Source of the DNA: Aquimarina algicola
GTDB taxonomy: Bacteria; Bacteroidota; Bacteroidia; Flavobacteriales; Flavobacteriaceae
DNA length: 64,000 bases
Assembly: GCF_006443095.1 (NCBI RefSeq)
Contig: NZ_VFWZ01000003.1
Coordinates: 613,691-677,690 of the forward strand
Direction of reading: 5' to 3'
A model generated the notes under the pieces. The model saw only the letters and a program-made list of their open reading frames with translations, did no database searches and had not been told where the DNA came from. Position 1 is the stretch's first letter. Each line of letters starts with the position of its first letter. The translations under genes were made by a program, and so were the position numbers. Positions 53,965 to 62,800 of this stretch are shown piece by piece.

Positions 53965-54981
53965 ATGGGATTTAGAGATCAATTACGTTCTGTTATTCAA
54001 TGGGAAAACCCCGGGCAAAACGAACTTTTTATAAAGTTTACAGAAAATGGAGATGAGCTAAAAAATGCTTCTAAATTGATTGTAGGACCAGGTCAAGGAT
54101 GTCTATTCGTATACGAAGGAAAAATTGAAGGATTCTTTGAAGAAGAAGGAATGTATGACCTCAAAACTGATAATACTCCCTTTTTAACAACAATCAAAAA
54201 ATTCTTGACCCTTCGCAGAGATGCAGATAGTGAACATAAAACAGGGCTTTGGTTTTATAAAAAAGCTGATGTGCTTAATATTCGATGGGGTACTCGTTCT
54301 ACAATTACGTATAATGATCCCGTATATACTTTTCCGGTAGGATTACGTTGTTTTGGTAATTACTCAATTCGGATTACTGAGGCCAAAAATTTCTTTACCA
54401 ATATTGTAGCAGGACAAGAACTTTTTACCGTAAGAGAAATTCAAGAGGTTTTTGTATCTCGAATTGTACAACCAATCACAGACTATCTGGCAAAAGCCAA
54501 GTTTTCATATGCTGAAATTGATAGCCACATTAATGAAATAGCATTGTATTCTAAAGAAAATACAGTACAAATATTTAACGATTTGGGCTTCGAGTTAAAA
54601 GATTTCAGGATAGAAGGCACTTCTTTTGATGAGGCTACACAACAGCGTATAGCAAAGATTTCGGATATGAATGCAGATGTACAAGCTGCAAAATTAGCAG
54701 GACTGGATTACGCTCAAATGGAACAATTAAAAGCCATGCGCGATGCTGCCAGAAATGAAGGCGGAATCGCCGGATTAGGAGCCGGGCTAGGTGCAGGAAT
54801 GCACATTGGGAATATGATGGGAGTAGGAAATCAAATGCAAAACGCACAACAACAACCTCCACAACAAAATGTAGATGATCCAATGGCCAAGCTCAAAAAA
54901 CTAAAAGAAATGTTTGAAATGGAGTTGATTACAGAAGAAGAATACGCAATCAAAAAGCAGCAAATATTGGATACCCTATAA
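53965..54981 (+). CDS. SPFH-domain protein with C-terminal SHOCT (YdjI-like)
   Basis: 338 residues. The SPFH (virion core / YdjI-type) domain spans residues ~1-215: MGFRDQLRSVIQWENPGQNE, QGCLFVYEGKIEGFFEEEGM, KADVLNIRWGTRSTITYNDP, RCFGNYSIRITEAKNFFTNI, IQEVFVSRIVQPITDYLAKA. A Gly/Ala and Gln-rich linker follows (~265-305), then a SHOCT helix pair (PMAKLKKLKEMFEMELITEE, EYAIKKQQILDTL). SPFH proteins assemble into rings or cages on membranes; in Bacillus a YdjI-type protein acts with zinc-ribbon partners in PspA membrane stress. No PspA gene is present here. Confidence 0.88.
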   Translation: MGFRDQLRSVIQWENPGQNELFIKFTENGDELKNASKLIVGPGQGCLFVYEGKIEGFFEEEGMYDLKTDNTPFLTTIKKFLTLRRDADSEHKTGLWFYKKADVLNIRWGTRSTITYNDPVYTFPVGLRCFGNYSIRITEAKNFFTNIVAGQELFTVREIQEVFVSRIVQPITDYLAKAKFSYAEIDSHINEIALYSKENTVQIFNDLGFELKDFRIEGTSFDEATQQRIAKISDMNADVQAAKLAGLDYAQMEQLKAMRDAARNEGGIAGLGAGLGAGMHIGNMMGVGNQMQNAQQQPPQQNVDDPMAKLKKLKEMFEMELITEEEYAIKKQQILDTL

Positions 54982-55026
54982 TTTTTTAAAATAAGAACAT
55001 CAGCTAGAAAATAGACATAAGATCAT

Positions 55027-55701
55027 ATGATGCGACCTATACGCTATCCCAAAAACTGGGAAGATTTGAGCCTAACCACTATTGCAGAACGATTACAGGC
55101 AATAGATCAAGAATTACAGCAAACAACAGATAGAGAACTGGTGTTAAAAAATTATGGCTTCGAGAATGAGAATCATTATAAAGAATTGAATGCTTCTGTT
55201 AAACGCGAAGATTTACAACCTGTAGATGGGATTAGTTTGGAAATTTGGGTACAAGCTTTTGTAAGCAGCCTTAAGAATGAGGATATTAATCAAGCACTTC
55301 GCATAACTAAAAAAGATCGTGCAGGTTGGGAAAAAATAAATCAAGAGTGGAGTACTCGTATGGCCACCGATTCTAGTATGATCATCCTCGGAGCCTATAC
55401 AAAAGCAATGGGCGATACAGTATCATCTGCCGTAAAAACAAACCCATCAGAAACCATTTCTTTTGAGAAGTATGTAGAGATCAAGATTGCTATAGATGTA
55501 CTGAATGCTCAGGGAAAAGATCGTCAGGAAATATTGAATTATTTTGGGATTGCAATACTACAATGGCTAGATACAACTATATTCTGGAAAAAAGAGATAA
55601 GGGAGAATAAGGAAAAATATGAAGCCTTATATGAACAATATGAAGAACAGTATAAAATGAAATACGAAGCAGGCGATAGTAATGCTGATATTATATTTTG
55701 A
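55027..55701 (+). CDS. DUF6620-like helical protein, last gene of the operon
   Basis: 224 residues. Shares the core of the 51523 protein: REDLQPVDGISLEIWVQAFV, GWEKINQEWSTRMATDSSM, FEKYVEIKIAIDVLNAQGKD, GIAILQWLDTTIFWKKEI, and a closing Y-x-x-x-Y-E-E-x-Y acidic tail. It lacks the N-terminal amphipathic and acidic segment. It starts 46 bp after the SPFH stop, so the operon is flanked by the two paralogues. Confidence 0.75.
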   Translation: MMRPIRYPKNWEDLSLTTIAERLQAIDQELQQTTDRELVLKNYGFENENHYKELNASVKREDLQPVDGISLEIWVQAFVSSLKNEDINQALRITKKDRAGWEKINQEWSTRMATDSSMIILGAYTKAMGDTVSSAVKTNPSETISFEKYVEIKIAIDVLNAQGKDRQEILNYFGIAILQWLDTTIFWKKEIRENKEKYEALYEQYEEQYKMKYEAGDSNADIIF

Positions 55702-55793
55702 TATTAATAATAAGTGAATGAATTGAATATTTTGGTCTGTTATTTTTTTGTTTTTTTATAGAAATATTGACCATCAGAGTAAATACAAACGCC

Positions 55794-56450
55794 TTATATT
55801 TTTTTATTCAATGCTGTGATGCTTTCTACTTTACGATTTATAATTTCACTTATTTCAATAGCGTTATCCACAATCATAAAATGTCCTCCTTTATCAATCA
55901 ACTCTGTTTTGGTATTTCCTCTTGGGGGAATCAATTTATCATGGGTTCCATGTATCTTTATCACATTCTCTAATTGAGTTACATTTTTCCAATTCGTTAA
56001 TTCATGAATCGCCCACTTCACAAAAGTCAAATCTGTATCGTCCAAAATTTTGTTGAGTAATGCACTGTTTTGTGCATCAAAGAGATATTTGGCAATCCAT
56101 CTTGGCGGGTCAAATAAAAAAGTTGGGATCAGTTTGATAAGCTTTGTTTTGCCAAACAGCAAGAAAATTGGTCGTAATTCATTTTTAGTATGCGCAGACG
56201 AGATTAGAATAGTTATTTTAGGTTTAAGAATTTTACTTATTTCTGTTGCTATTAACCCTCCAAAGCTAACTCCAATAATACTAAAATCATTTTTTGTGTC
56301 GATTATACTACTTAGCCTTTTTGAATACGCTTCTATAGCTTCATTTTTGTTTGGTGTAATCCAATCGATAGGAATAAGTTCGACATCCAGAGTCAGAGCG
56401 TCAAAAACTCTTTTGTCTGCACCAAGCCCGCTTATTCCGTATATTTTCAA
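55794..56450 (-). CDS. Alpha/beta hydrolase
   Basis: 218 residues. Classic fold marks: YGISGLGADKRVF (oxyanion region), the nucleophile elbow IIGVSFGGLIATEI with Ser, a likely acid in IHGTHDKLIPP, and the His in KGGHFMIVD close to the C terminus. Cytosolic; esterase or thioesterase class, substrate unknown. Convergent with the operon at 51523-55701. Confidence 0.88.
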   Translation of the reverse strand: MKIYGISGLGADKRVFDALTLDVELIPIDWITPNKNEAIEAYSKRLSSIIDTKNDFSIIGVSFGGLIATEISKILKPKITILISSAHTKNELRPIFLLFGKTKLIKLIPTFLFDPPRWIAKYLFDAQNSALLNKILDDTDLTFVKWAIHELTNWKNVTQLENVIKIHGTHDKLIPPRGNTKTELIDKGGHFMIVDNAIEISEIINRKVESITALNKKI

Positions 56451-56501
56451 TCTTTATCTTTTTTAAGAAATATCAGATATAAAAACCATCATTAGCAAAT
56501 T

Positions 56502-56936
56502 CTAAGTCAGTTTTTTATCAAATATTTTCTGTTCTTTATTCATTTCAAATCCGATATTTTCATAAAATTTATGACTATCTTTTCTGATCACATTACATCT
56601 TACTCTAACTTTTCTACAATTTTGCAATTGGGTCCATTCCATCATCTTGTCCACTAATTTTTTACCTATCCCATTTTTTCTAAAATTTTCATTTACAACT
56701 AAGCCTCCTATTTCTACAAAGAATTCTGATTCGACCCTCATAGCATAAAATCCATGTATCCAACCAACGATTTTTTGACTTACAGTAGCTACGTAAACAC
56801 GATTATCTGTTCTCTCTATAATTTTTTTCAGCCTATTTTGAGTCTCAGTATGTATCGTATTGTACCCTAATTGATTCGAAAGTTCGGTTATTGATTTTGA
56901 GTCACCTATTTCTGCTTCTCTAATGATAATTTCCAT
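56502..56936 (-). CDS. GNAT-family N-acetyltransferase
   Basis: 144 residues from the ATG at 56936 (MEIIIREAEIGDSKSITEL), which starts at the domain's first strand; an upstream Met adds 16 codons not seen in the family. The acetyl-CoA loop is VVNENFRKNGIGKKLVDKMM (R/Q-x-x-G-x-G/A pattern) and the C-terminal strand-helix is VRCNVIRKDSHKFYENIGF. Acceptor unknown. Confidence 0.9.
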   Translation of the reverse strand: MEIIIREAEIGDSKSITELSNQLGYNTIHTETQNRLKKIIERTDNRVYVATVSQKIVGWIHGFYAMRVESEFFVEIGGLVVNENFRKNGIGKKLVDKMMEWTQLQNCRKVRVRCNVIRKDSHKFYENIGFEMNKEQKIFDKKLT

Positions 56937-57071
56937 CCTGGTTTCTCTAATTACTAGTGACATTAAACATATGTATCTTAGCAAAACAAAATGTTATCAT
57001 ACATTTTTGTTTTCTCGTACATTGACTGCTAATTAATTCTTTGATGTTTTGTCATTCCTTCCATCACCATT

Positions 57072-57230
57072 TTAAATATTCTGATTTTCCCCCATCTGGG
57101 AACAGTTCGGAGTGAATATACCAATATTTTTGTTAGCCTTATTTATCAATTTCTCGATTGATAAAATATCAGATAAATTCCAAACTTCATTTTCTATTAT
57201 CAGATTCGTATCGCTTTCAATAGTTTTTCT
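57072..57230 (-). pseudogene. Possible 3' gene fragment after the PQQ-propeller gene
   Basis: A start-less stretch of 52 codons overlapping the end of the propeller gene in another frame: TIESDTNLIIENEVWNLSD, ILSIEKLINKANKNIGIFTP, NCSQMGENQNI, TAA. Reads as coding but has no visible parent gene. Confidence 0.3.
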
Positions 57231-58473
57231 TTACAATTTCCATATAGGATTTACCTCTAGCAGTTTTTATAGAGTTAATATCTTTGATTATAATTTTAGC
57301 TTTTTTAGCTTTTAGATCAATCTTAATAATCCCCTCTTTAGAATGGTATAATAATTCTCGATCAGTTTTTTTGATTAGGTTAGATATAGGGAAATATTTC
57401 AATTCCATTTCAAATATCTTTTTCCCTGTTTTATGATCTAATTCGAACAGTATTCCACTTTTCGTATATCCGTATACATTGTTGCTTAAAATTTCAATAT
57501 CATCTATATCTTCATCTTTAAAATCTTTTCTCCATAGCTCTGTTCCATTTGAAGAATTCAAAGCATAAACAGAAGAAAATGACTTCCCTTTATGTGATCC
57601 AACAAAAACGATATCTTCTAATACTTTTATTTTACTTTTAATACCGCCTTGATCATCTTTGAGTTTGAATGACCAATTTACAGATAAATCATCAGGTTTG
57701 AAAGAAGATAAATTACCACCCGTATCAGCTATAAATAAAGAATTTTTGTTAATTGTAGGAATGGAATACAGAGGAAGTTTAAACCCTCTTTGAAATAAAG
57801 CTTTTCCTGTATCTGCATTAAAATTATATAAATAACCTGCATTGGGTACGAGTACATAGTTTTTTAACATTGTGTTTGGGATAATGTTATATTCAAACTC
57901 TAATTGGTAATTCCATTGTAAAGAACCATCTTTACTGCTTAAGGCATAGATATTTTTATTTAAAGAAGAGATGAAGATTTTATTGTTGAAAATTTTCACT
58001 TTTTGTCCTGATATCATTCGTTTTTTTTGACCGATACCAATTTTGCTTTGCCATATTTTTTTACCGTTTACACCATCTAAAGCAAATATCTGTCCATTAG
58101 CAAATGGGATATAAACAACCCCTCTGTTTACAAAGAATTGATTGTCACAAGAACCGTATGTATTATTATTATCCGAATTAAAAGACCAATTCTGCTCATT
58201 CGTTTCCAAATCATAGCTAATTAATTCACCACTTTTAGAATATAATAACAAAGCATCCTTATTAAAAACAATATCTTTTAGTGCAGTGAAGGTTTCATTT
58301 ACAATGATTGTCTCAGCAGTAGCGATACGATTATTTGAAAATTCATTGAAATTATCAATGTCTGTTGATTCAATCATTATATCTTCGTCATTGACATCTA
58401 ATGTTGGTATTTCTTGAGAGAAGCATGTTAAAGCTAATATTAATGCTATTACTATTGTTATTTGATTTTTCAT
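57217..58473 (-). CDS. Exported PQQ-type beta-propeller protein
   Basis: 418 residues, signal peptide ending LALTCFSQ. The mature part carries PQQ-like (tryptophan-docking) blades with the A-x-D/N-x-x-x-G-x-x-x-W pattern: SYDLETNEQNWSFNSDNNNT, FALDGVNGKKIWQSKIGIG, ALSSKDGSLQWNYQLEFEY, LNSSNGTELWRKDFKDEDI. A PQQ cofactor is not implied; most such proteins are structural, like BamB. It lies next to the MORN lipoprotein on the same strand. Confidence 0.87.
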   Translation of the reverse strand: MKNQITIVIALILALTCFSQEIPTLDVNDEDIMIESTDIDNFNEFSNNRIATAETIIVNETFTALKDIVFNKDALLLYSKSGELISYDLETNEQNWSFNSDNNNTYGSCDNQFFVNRGVVYIPFANGQIFALDGVNGKKIWQSKIGIGQKKRMISGQKVKIFNNKIFISSLNKNIYALSSKDGSLQWNYQLEFEYNIIPNTMLKNYVLVPNAGYLYNFNADTGKALFQRGFKLPLYSIPTINKNSLFIADTGGNLSSFKPDDLSVNWSFKLKDDQGGIKSKIKVLEDIVFVGSHKGKSFSSVYALNSSNGTELWRKDFKDEDIDDIEILSNNVYGYTKSGILFELDHKTGKKIFEMELKYFPISNLIKKTDRELLYHSKEGIIKIDLKAKKAKIIIKDINSIKTARGKSYMEIVKKNY

Positions 58474-58591
58474 TTTTTTAAATTAATCTGTATTAGTTAT
58501 TTGTGTTATTTGTAATTAAACTGAATTTTAAGAGAACTCTTTTTAAAATTCAAGCAGAAAAATTTTTATAAATAGACAAAAGGAACTGTAC

Positions 58592-60403
58592 TTAGTTCTC
58601 TTCGATTATTTCCCCTCTTTCATAAACACATTCTCGTTTTAGATTCCCACTTTTATCATATTCAACGTACGGTCCATCTAATGAACCGTATTTGTAGCTC
58701 CCCTCTTTTTTAATTTTTCCATTATTGTAGTATTCTATAAATTCTCCATTGGGGATGTGCAAATCATAAAAATAAGAAGACTTCAAATTACCATTTTCAA
58801 AATACTCTACAACCTTTCCTGAAAGGTGACCATAGACATAGTATTGTATACTTTTTAATTTTTTATTTTTATAGTATGTTTTCCATCTACCTGATGCTTC
58901 TCCTAAACTGTTTGATGCTCCTTCTGCTATAACTTCTCCTGTTATGTAATAATTAGTAAGCTTGTATTCATTATGATCAATCAAAACTAATTTTGAGGAC
59001 AAATACCTGTCTTTAAAATCATTGTAATATCCATAAAAGTCATCTCTCACTTTTTTATTGTTCTCGTAAGTTGATATCTTCTCTAATCTACCATCATAAA
59101 AATATGTTCTCCAATCTCCAACTTTTTGACCATTATCCATGAGTCCTTCTTCTTCTACAGTTCCTTCATAATGATAAACAATCCATTTACCTGTTTCTTT
59201 AGCATCTTTATAAGTTCCTTTAGCTTTAATTGTTTTACCATCATAAAAATATTCGGTATGTTTTCCATTAGGATAAACTACTACACTTTGCAGATTCCCA
59301 TTTTCATGATATTTTTTCCAAGTACCTGATTCCTTATAATTCTTCATTTTTCCTTGGATCATTAATTGGCCATCTTCATAAAATACCTTATGTATTCCAG
59401 AAGGAAAATGTGTTAGTGTTTTGATTTGCCCATTTTCATAGTACTCTTTCCACTCTCCAATTCCTAAATTCTTATCATTATATTCTTTGAATTCTTGTGG
59501 TTTACCATTGTCAAAAAAAGCTTTCCAGATTCCAATAGCATTTCCATTTTGGTCATATTCTCTCTGAGTTTTTAAATCTCCGTTTTCAAAATATTCTAAA
59601 AACTCTCCTGTATAAGTACTATCAGATAAGTGAACACATTTCTCACTTATTTTTCCGTTTTTAAAATAACTAATCGTTGGTCCGACTAATTGACCACTTT
59701 TAAAGTTAATAGTCTTTCTAATACTTCCATCTAAATGAAATAGCGTCCATATTCCATCTGGCTCCCCATTTTTAAGTTTACCTTCTCCAATCACTTTATT
59801 ACCTTCTTTAGAGTATCTGATAAAAGTATTGGTATTAAAGTCTGCTATTTCATAAATGGCATCATTATCGTAATACTCTATCCATTTATTTGTTCGATTC
59901 CCTTTTTCATCGTAAAACTTAATCTCTTCCAACGAACCATTTTCAAAATACCACTCCCATTTACCAGTTTTAATTCCTTCATCAGAATAGTTTCTTTCGT
60001 GTTCAAGTTGCCCATTCTCATAATACCATTCCCATTTACCAACCTTTCCTCCATTAACATTGTAGTTCTCTAGTTTTTTTAAATTTCCATTTTCATAATA
60101 GGTTTTCCACATTCCAACTTTTACAGAATCTTTAATAAGTTTTCCTTCACTTTCTTCATGGCCATTATCAAAGAAATAAATGGCTTTTCCTTCTCTTTTG
60201 TTATTTTTGAAATGCTCTCTGCTAATTATATCTCCCTCTTCGTTGAACGTTTTCCACTCTCCTTCTTTTTTATCATTTATTAGCTCTCCTTTAGAAAGTA
60301 ATTGACCTGTCCCATAATACACATATTCAGTATTTTCGCTTTCTTGGGCACAACTATTGCACAAAAGAGATAGTATTAAAGTTACGCTTACTACTTTTTT
60401 CAT
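58592..60403 (-). CDS. Large MORN-repeat lipoprotein (YwqK-like)
   Basis: 603 residues, lipobox LSLLCNSCAQ. About twenty MORN/YwqK-type units follow almost without interruption, each with the Y-x-x-N/D-G-x-L turn: EWYYENGQLEHERNY, EWYFENGSLEEIKFY, LFHLDGSIRKTINF, EYFENGDLKTQREYD, KVFYEDGQLMIQG, EYYNNGKIKKEGSYKYG. Such proteins are often annotated as toxin-antitoxin system YwqK antitoxins, a label resting on weak evidence. A long periplasmic or outer-membrane beta-strand surface is likely. Confidence 0.9.
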   Translation of the reverse strand: MKKVVSVTLILSLLCNSCAQESENTEYVYYGTGQLLSKGELINDKKEGEWKTFNEEGDIISREHFKNNKREGKAIYFFDNGHEESEGKLIKDSVKVGMWKTYYENGNLKKLENYNVNGGKVGKWEWYYENGQLEHERNYSDEGIKTGKWEWYFENGSLEEIKFYDEKGNRTNKWIEYYDNDAIYEIADFNTNTFIRYSKEGNKVIGEGKLKNGEPDGIWTLFHLDGSIRKTINFKSGQLVGPTISYFKNGKISEKCVHLSDSTYTGEFLEYFENGDLKTQREYDQNGNAIGIWKAFFDNGKPQEFKEYNDKNLGIGEWKEYYENGQIKTLTHFPSGIHKVFYEDGQLMIQGKMKNYKESGTWKKYHENGNLQSVVVYPNGKHTEYFYDGKTIKAKGTYKDAKETGKWIVYHYEGTVEEEGLMDNGQKVGDWRTYFYDGRLEKISTYENNKKVRDDFYGYYNDFKDRYLSSKLVLIDHNEYKLTNYYITGEVIAEGASNSLGEASGRWKTYYKNKKLKSIQYYVYGHLSGKVVEYFENGNLKSSYFYDLHIPNGEFIEYYNNGKIKKEGSYKYGSLDGPYVEYDKSGNLKRECVYERGEIIEEN

Positions 60404-60601
60404 TGATTTTCTATATTTCTTTTATTTTATGATATAAGCATACAGAATCACATGCTTAAGCCTTGTCAATTTTTAAGCTTTAATTTAACCTTATAAAAAG
60501 AGTAAATTCTGTAAATTACTAGTGTAAATAAATTATAATGAAGGCTAATATTTGGATATTACTTATCCGTTGTTTAGAAGACTAAATCTTTAATTAATCT
60601 A

Positions 60602-60721
60602 CTAATTATCGACCGTTATATCTTTACTTTCTTCGGGTATTGGTATTCTATATCTTTCTCCAGTTTGCCCGAAACAAGAAGAGAACACAAAAAATATAAA
60701 TACATATTGTAAACTTCTCAT
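60602..60721 (-). pseudogene. Truncated third copy of the tandem lipoprotein family
   Basis: Starts ATG one base after the stop of the 343-residue gene and reads RSLQYVFIFFVFSSCFGQTG, then IPIPEESKDITVDN, stop. This is the signal and first mature residues of the neighbouring 343-residue protein (SSLQYVFMIFIFSSCFGQTK... PIPEASKDITVDNFVDS); the rest is missing. Confidence 0.8.
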
Positions 60722-61753
60722 TTACGGTATCATTTGTAAAGAATCTAGAGGCTGTCCTTTTGGCAGGTATAAATATATGTTTGGAAAATTAGCCCTTAAT
60801 CCACTTCCATTATCATATAAAAACCAAAAAGAAGATTCTCCTCTTAATCTAGGATCAGAAGGGGTTGTACTTGAATGTTTTAGTGCAACAATTTTACTGT
60901 TGCCATAAAATTTAATTTCATAATCTTTTATAGGTTGGAATTCTTTGTTTTTAGCTTGAACAAATAATTCACATTCTTTCAAGACATCTTGAACATATTT
61001 GGTATCTCTATATTGTGATTTTCTTCGTCTTAATTCCGATAAATAATTAATTCTTAGAAAGGTATTTATATCACTATCCTTGTATATATTCAGATATTCA
61101 CTATAATAATTTAATATTTTTTTTTCAAGCTTATCTTTATCAAATTTGGTTAAATCCTGTCCTTCTGACCAGCCTTTTATTGAATATGGGACTTCCGCTT
61201 CAAAAGTAAAGGTATATTCATAATAGGGTAATCCTGCTCCCTCAAATTCTTCTGAACCCTCCTTTGTAGGGCTGGTATGCTCTTTTACTACAATTTCATC
61301 CTCTAACTCATCACTGATATTAAAGGCTTCATATTTTACTACCTTTATTTTCATTTCGGTCTTAGGCAATAGGGTAGTAATGGTTTCCCCTTCGCCATAA
61401 GCATCTTTTAATGCATCTCCTAATGGATATAAGCGCACTGTAACGGTTTGTAAACCACTTTGTAAAATTGCTCTATTGATATTGATAGGGGTAGCTAGTT
61501 TTTCTATTCCATAGTCTTGATAAACAGGGTAATCATTGACCAATAACTCATACACACAATTATTTTGTAATGGACGTATAAAATACATAGGTTCTTTATC
61601 ATAGTGTTTGATCTGTGAAACTACGCTATCTACAAAATTATCGACCGTTATATCTTTACTAGCTTCTGGTATGGGTATCATGAGTTTTTCTTTAGTTTGC
61701 CCGAAACAAGAAGAAAAAATAAAAATCATAAATACATATTGTAAACTACTCAT
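60722..61753 (-). CDS. Tandem-family protein, second copy
   Basis: 343 residues, lipobox-like IFIFSSCFGQ. Over residues ~45-230 it is nearly identical to the 347-residue protein upstream (YFIRPLQNNCVYELLVND, TVTVRLYPLGDALK, EGETITTLLPKTEMKIKVV, EFEGAGLPYYEYTFTF) and both end IYLYLPKGQPLDSLQMIP. The two differ in their C-terminal third. Outer-membrane or periplasmic lipoprotein, function unknown. Its start abuts the stop of the first copy. Confidence 0.85.
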   Translation of the reverse strand: MSSLQYVFMIFIFSSCFGQTKEKLMIPIPEASKDITVDNFVDSVVSQIKHYDKEPMYFIRPLQNNCVYELLVNDYPVYQDYGIEKLATPININRAILQSGLQTVTVRLYPLGDALKDAYGEGETITTLLPKTEMKIKVVKYEAFNISDELEDEIVVKEHTSPTKEGSEEFEGAGLPYYEYTFTFEAEVPYSIKGWSEGQDLTKFDKDKLEKKILNYYSEYLNIYKDSDINTFLRINYLSELRRRKSQYRDTKYVQDVLKECELFVQAKNKEFQPIKDYEIKFYGNSKIVALKHSSTTPSDPRLRGESSFWFLYDNGSGLRANFPNIYLYLPKGQPLDSLQMIP

Positions 61754-62797
61754 TTAAGGAATCATTTGTAAAGAATCTAAAGGTTGTCCTTTCGGTAGGT
61801 ATAAATATATGTTTGTCCACCTTGCTCTTTTGGAACCATTTACACTTCTTTTAAATTTAAACCAAAATGCTCCTTTCCCTCTATGTCTTCTATCCACAGG
61901 TTCTTTACTCGGAAATTTTAAACAAACCACTTTACCATTGCCATAAAAACTTAATTCATAATTTTCAATAGGCTGATATTCTAAATTTTGAAAATCAAAT
62001 TCACTTTTATATTCATTCCAAACATCTTCAATGTCCTGTCTACTTTTATATAATGCTCTACTTTTCCTTAATTCTTGATCAAACTCCAATCTTATTATAT
62101 TATCTAATTTTTTATCTGCATGTAACTTCTTATACATCTTGTAGTAAGAAAGAACCTTTCCTTCCAATTCATTCTTTTCAAATTTTGTTAAATTCTCTCC
62201 GTTTGACCAACCTTCATTTTTATATGGCACTTCGGCATTAAAAGTAAAAGTATATTCGTAATAGGGTAATCCTGCTCCTTCAAATTCTTCTGAATCCTCT
62301 TTTGCAGGGCTGGTATGCTCTTTAACTACAATTTCATCCTCTAATTCATCACTGATATTAAAAGCCTCATATTTTACTACTTTTATTTTCATTTCGGTTT
62401 TAGGTAATAGTGTAGTAATAGTCTCTCCTTCACCATAGGCACGTTTTAAAGCGTCTCCAAGTGGATATAAGCGTACTGTAACAGTTTGCGGCCCGCTTTG
62501 TAAAATAACACCATTAATATTGATAGGAGTTCCTAATTTTTCTATCCCATAATCTTTGTAGACTGGAAAATCATTTACCAATAGTTCATACACACAATTG
62601 TTTTGTAATGGACGTATAAAATATTGAGATTCTTTTTCATAGTGCTTCACTTTTTCCAAAGTTTTTTCTATTACATTTTCAAAAGTTATTTCTTCGTTTT
62701 TCATTGTCTTATTTTTTGTGTCATTATTGGTTTGTTGTTTTTGAGCACAAGAAACTAAGGTGCAAATTGAACATAAGATTAAAATTAAATTTTTCAT
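61754..62797 (-). CDS. Tandem-family lipoprotein, first copy
   Basis: 347 residues, lipobox ICTLVSCAQ followed by a poly-polar spacer (KQQTNNDTKNKT). The conserved core is shared with the 343-residue copy; RPLQNNCVYELLVND, the PLGDALKRAYGEGE loop and the acidic segment VKEHTSPAKEDSEEFEGAGL stand out. Its start is 3 bp after the stop of the 397-residue gene, so all members form one operon read from the right-hand edge. Confidence 0.85.
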   Translation of the reverse strand: MKNLILILCSICTLVSCAQKQQTNNDTKNKTMKNEEITFENVIEKTLEKVKHYEKESQYFIRPLQNNCVYELLVNDFPVYKDYGIEKLGTPININGVILQSGPQTVTVRLYPLGDALKRAYGEGETITTLLPKTEMKIKVVKYEAFNISDELEDEIVVKEHTSPAKEDSEEFEGAGLPYYEYTFTFNAEVPYKNEGWSNGENLTKFEKNELEGKVLSYYKMYKKLHADKKLDNIIRLEFDQELRKSRALYKSRQDIEDVWNEYKSEFDFQNLEYQPIENYELSFYGNGKVVCLKFPSKEPVDRRHRGKGAFWFKFKRSVNGSKRARWTNIYLYLPKGQPLDSLQMIP

Positions 62798-62800
62798 TTT

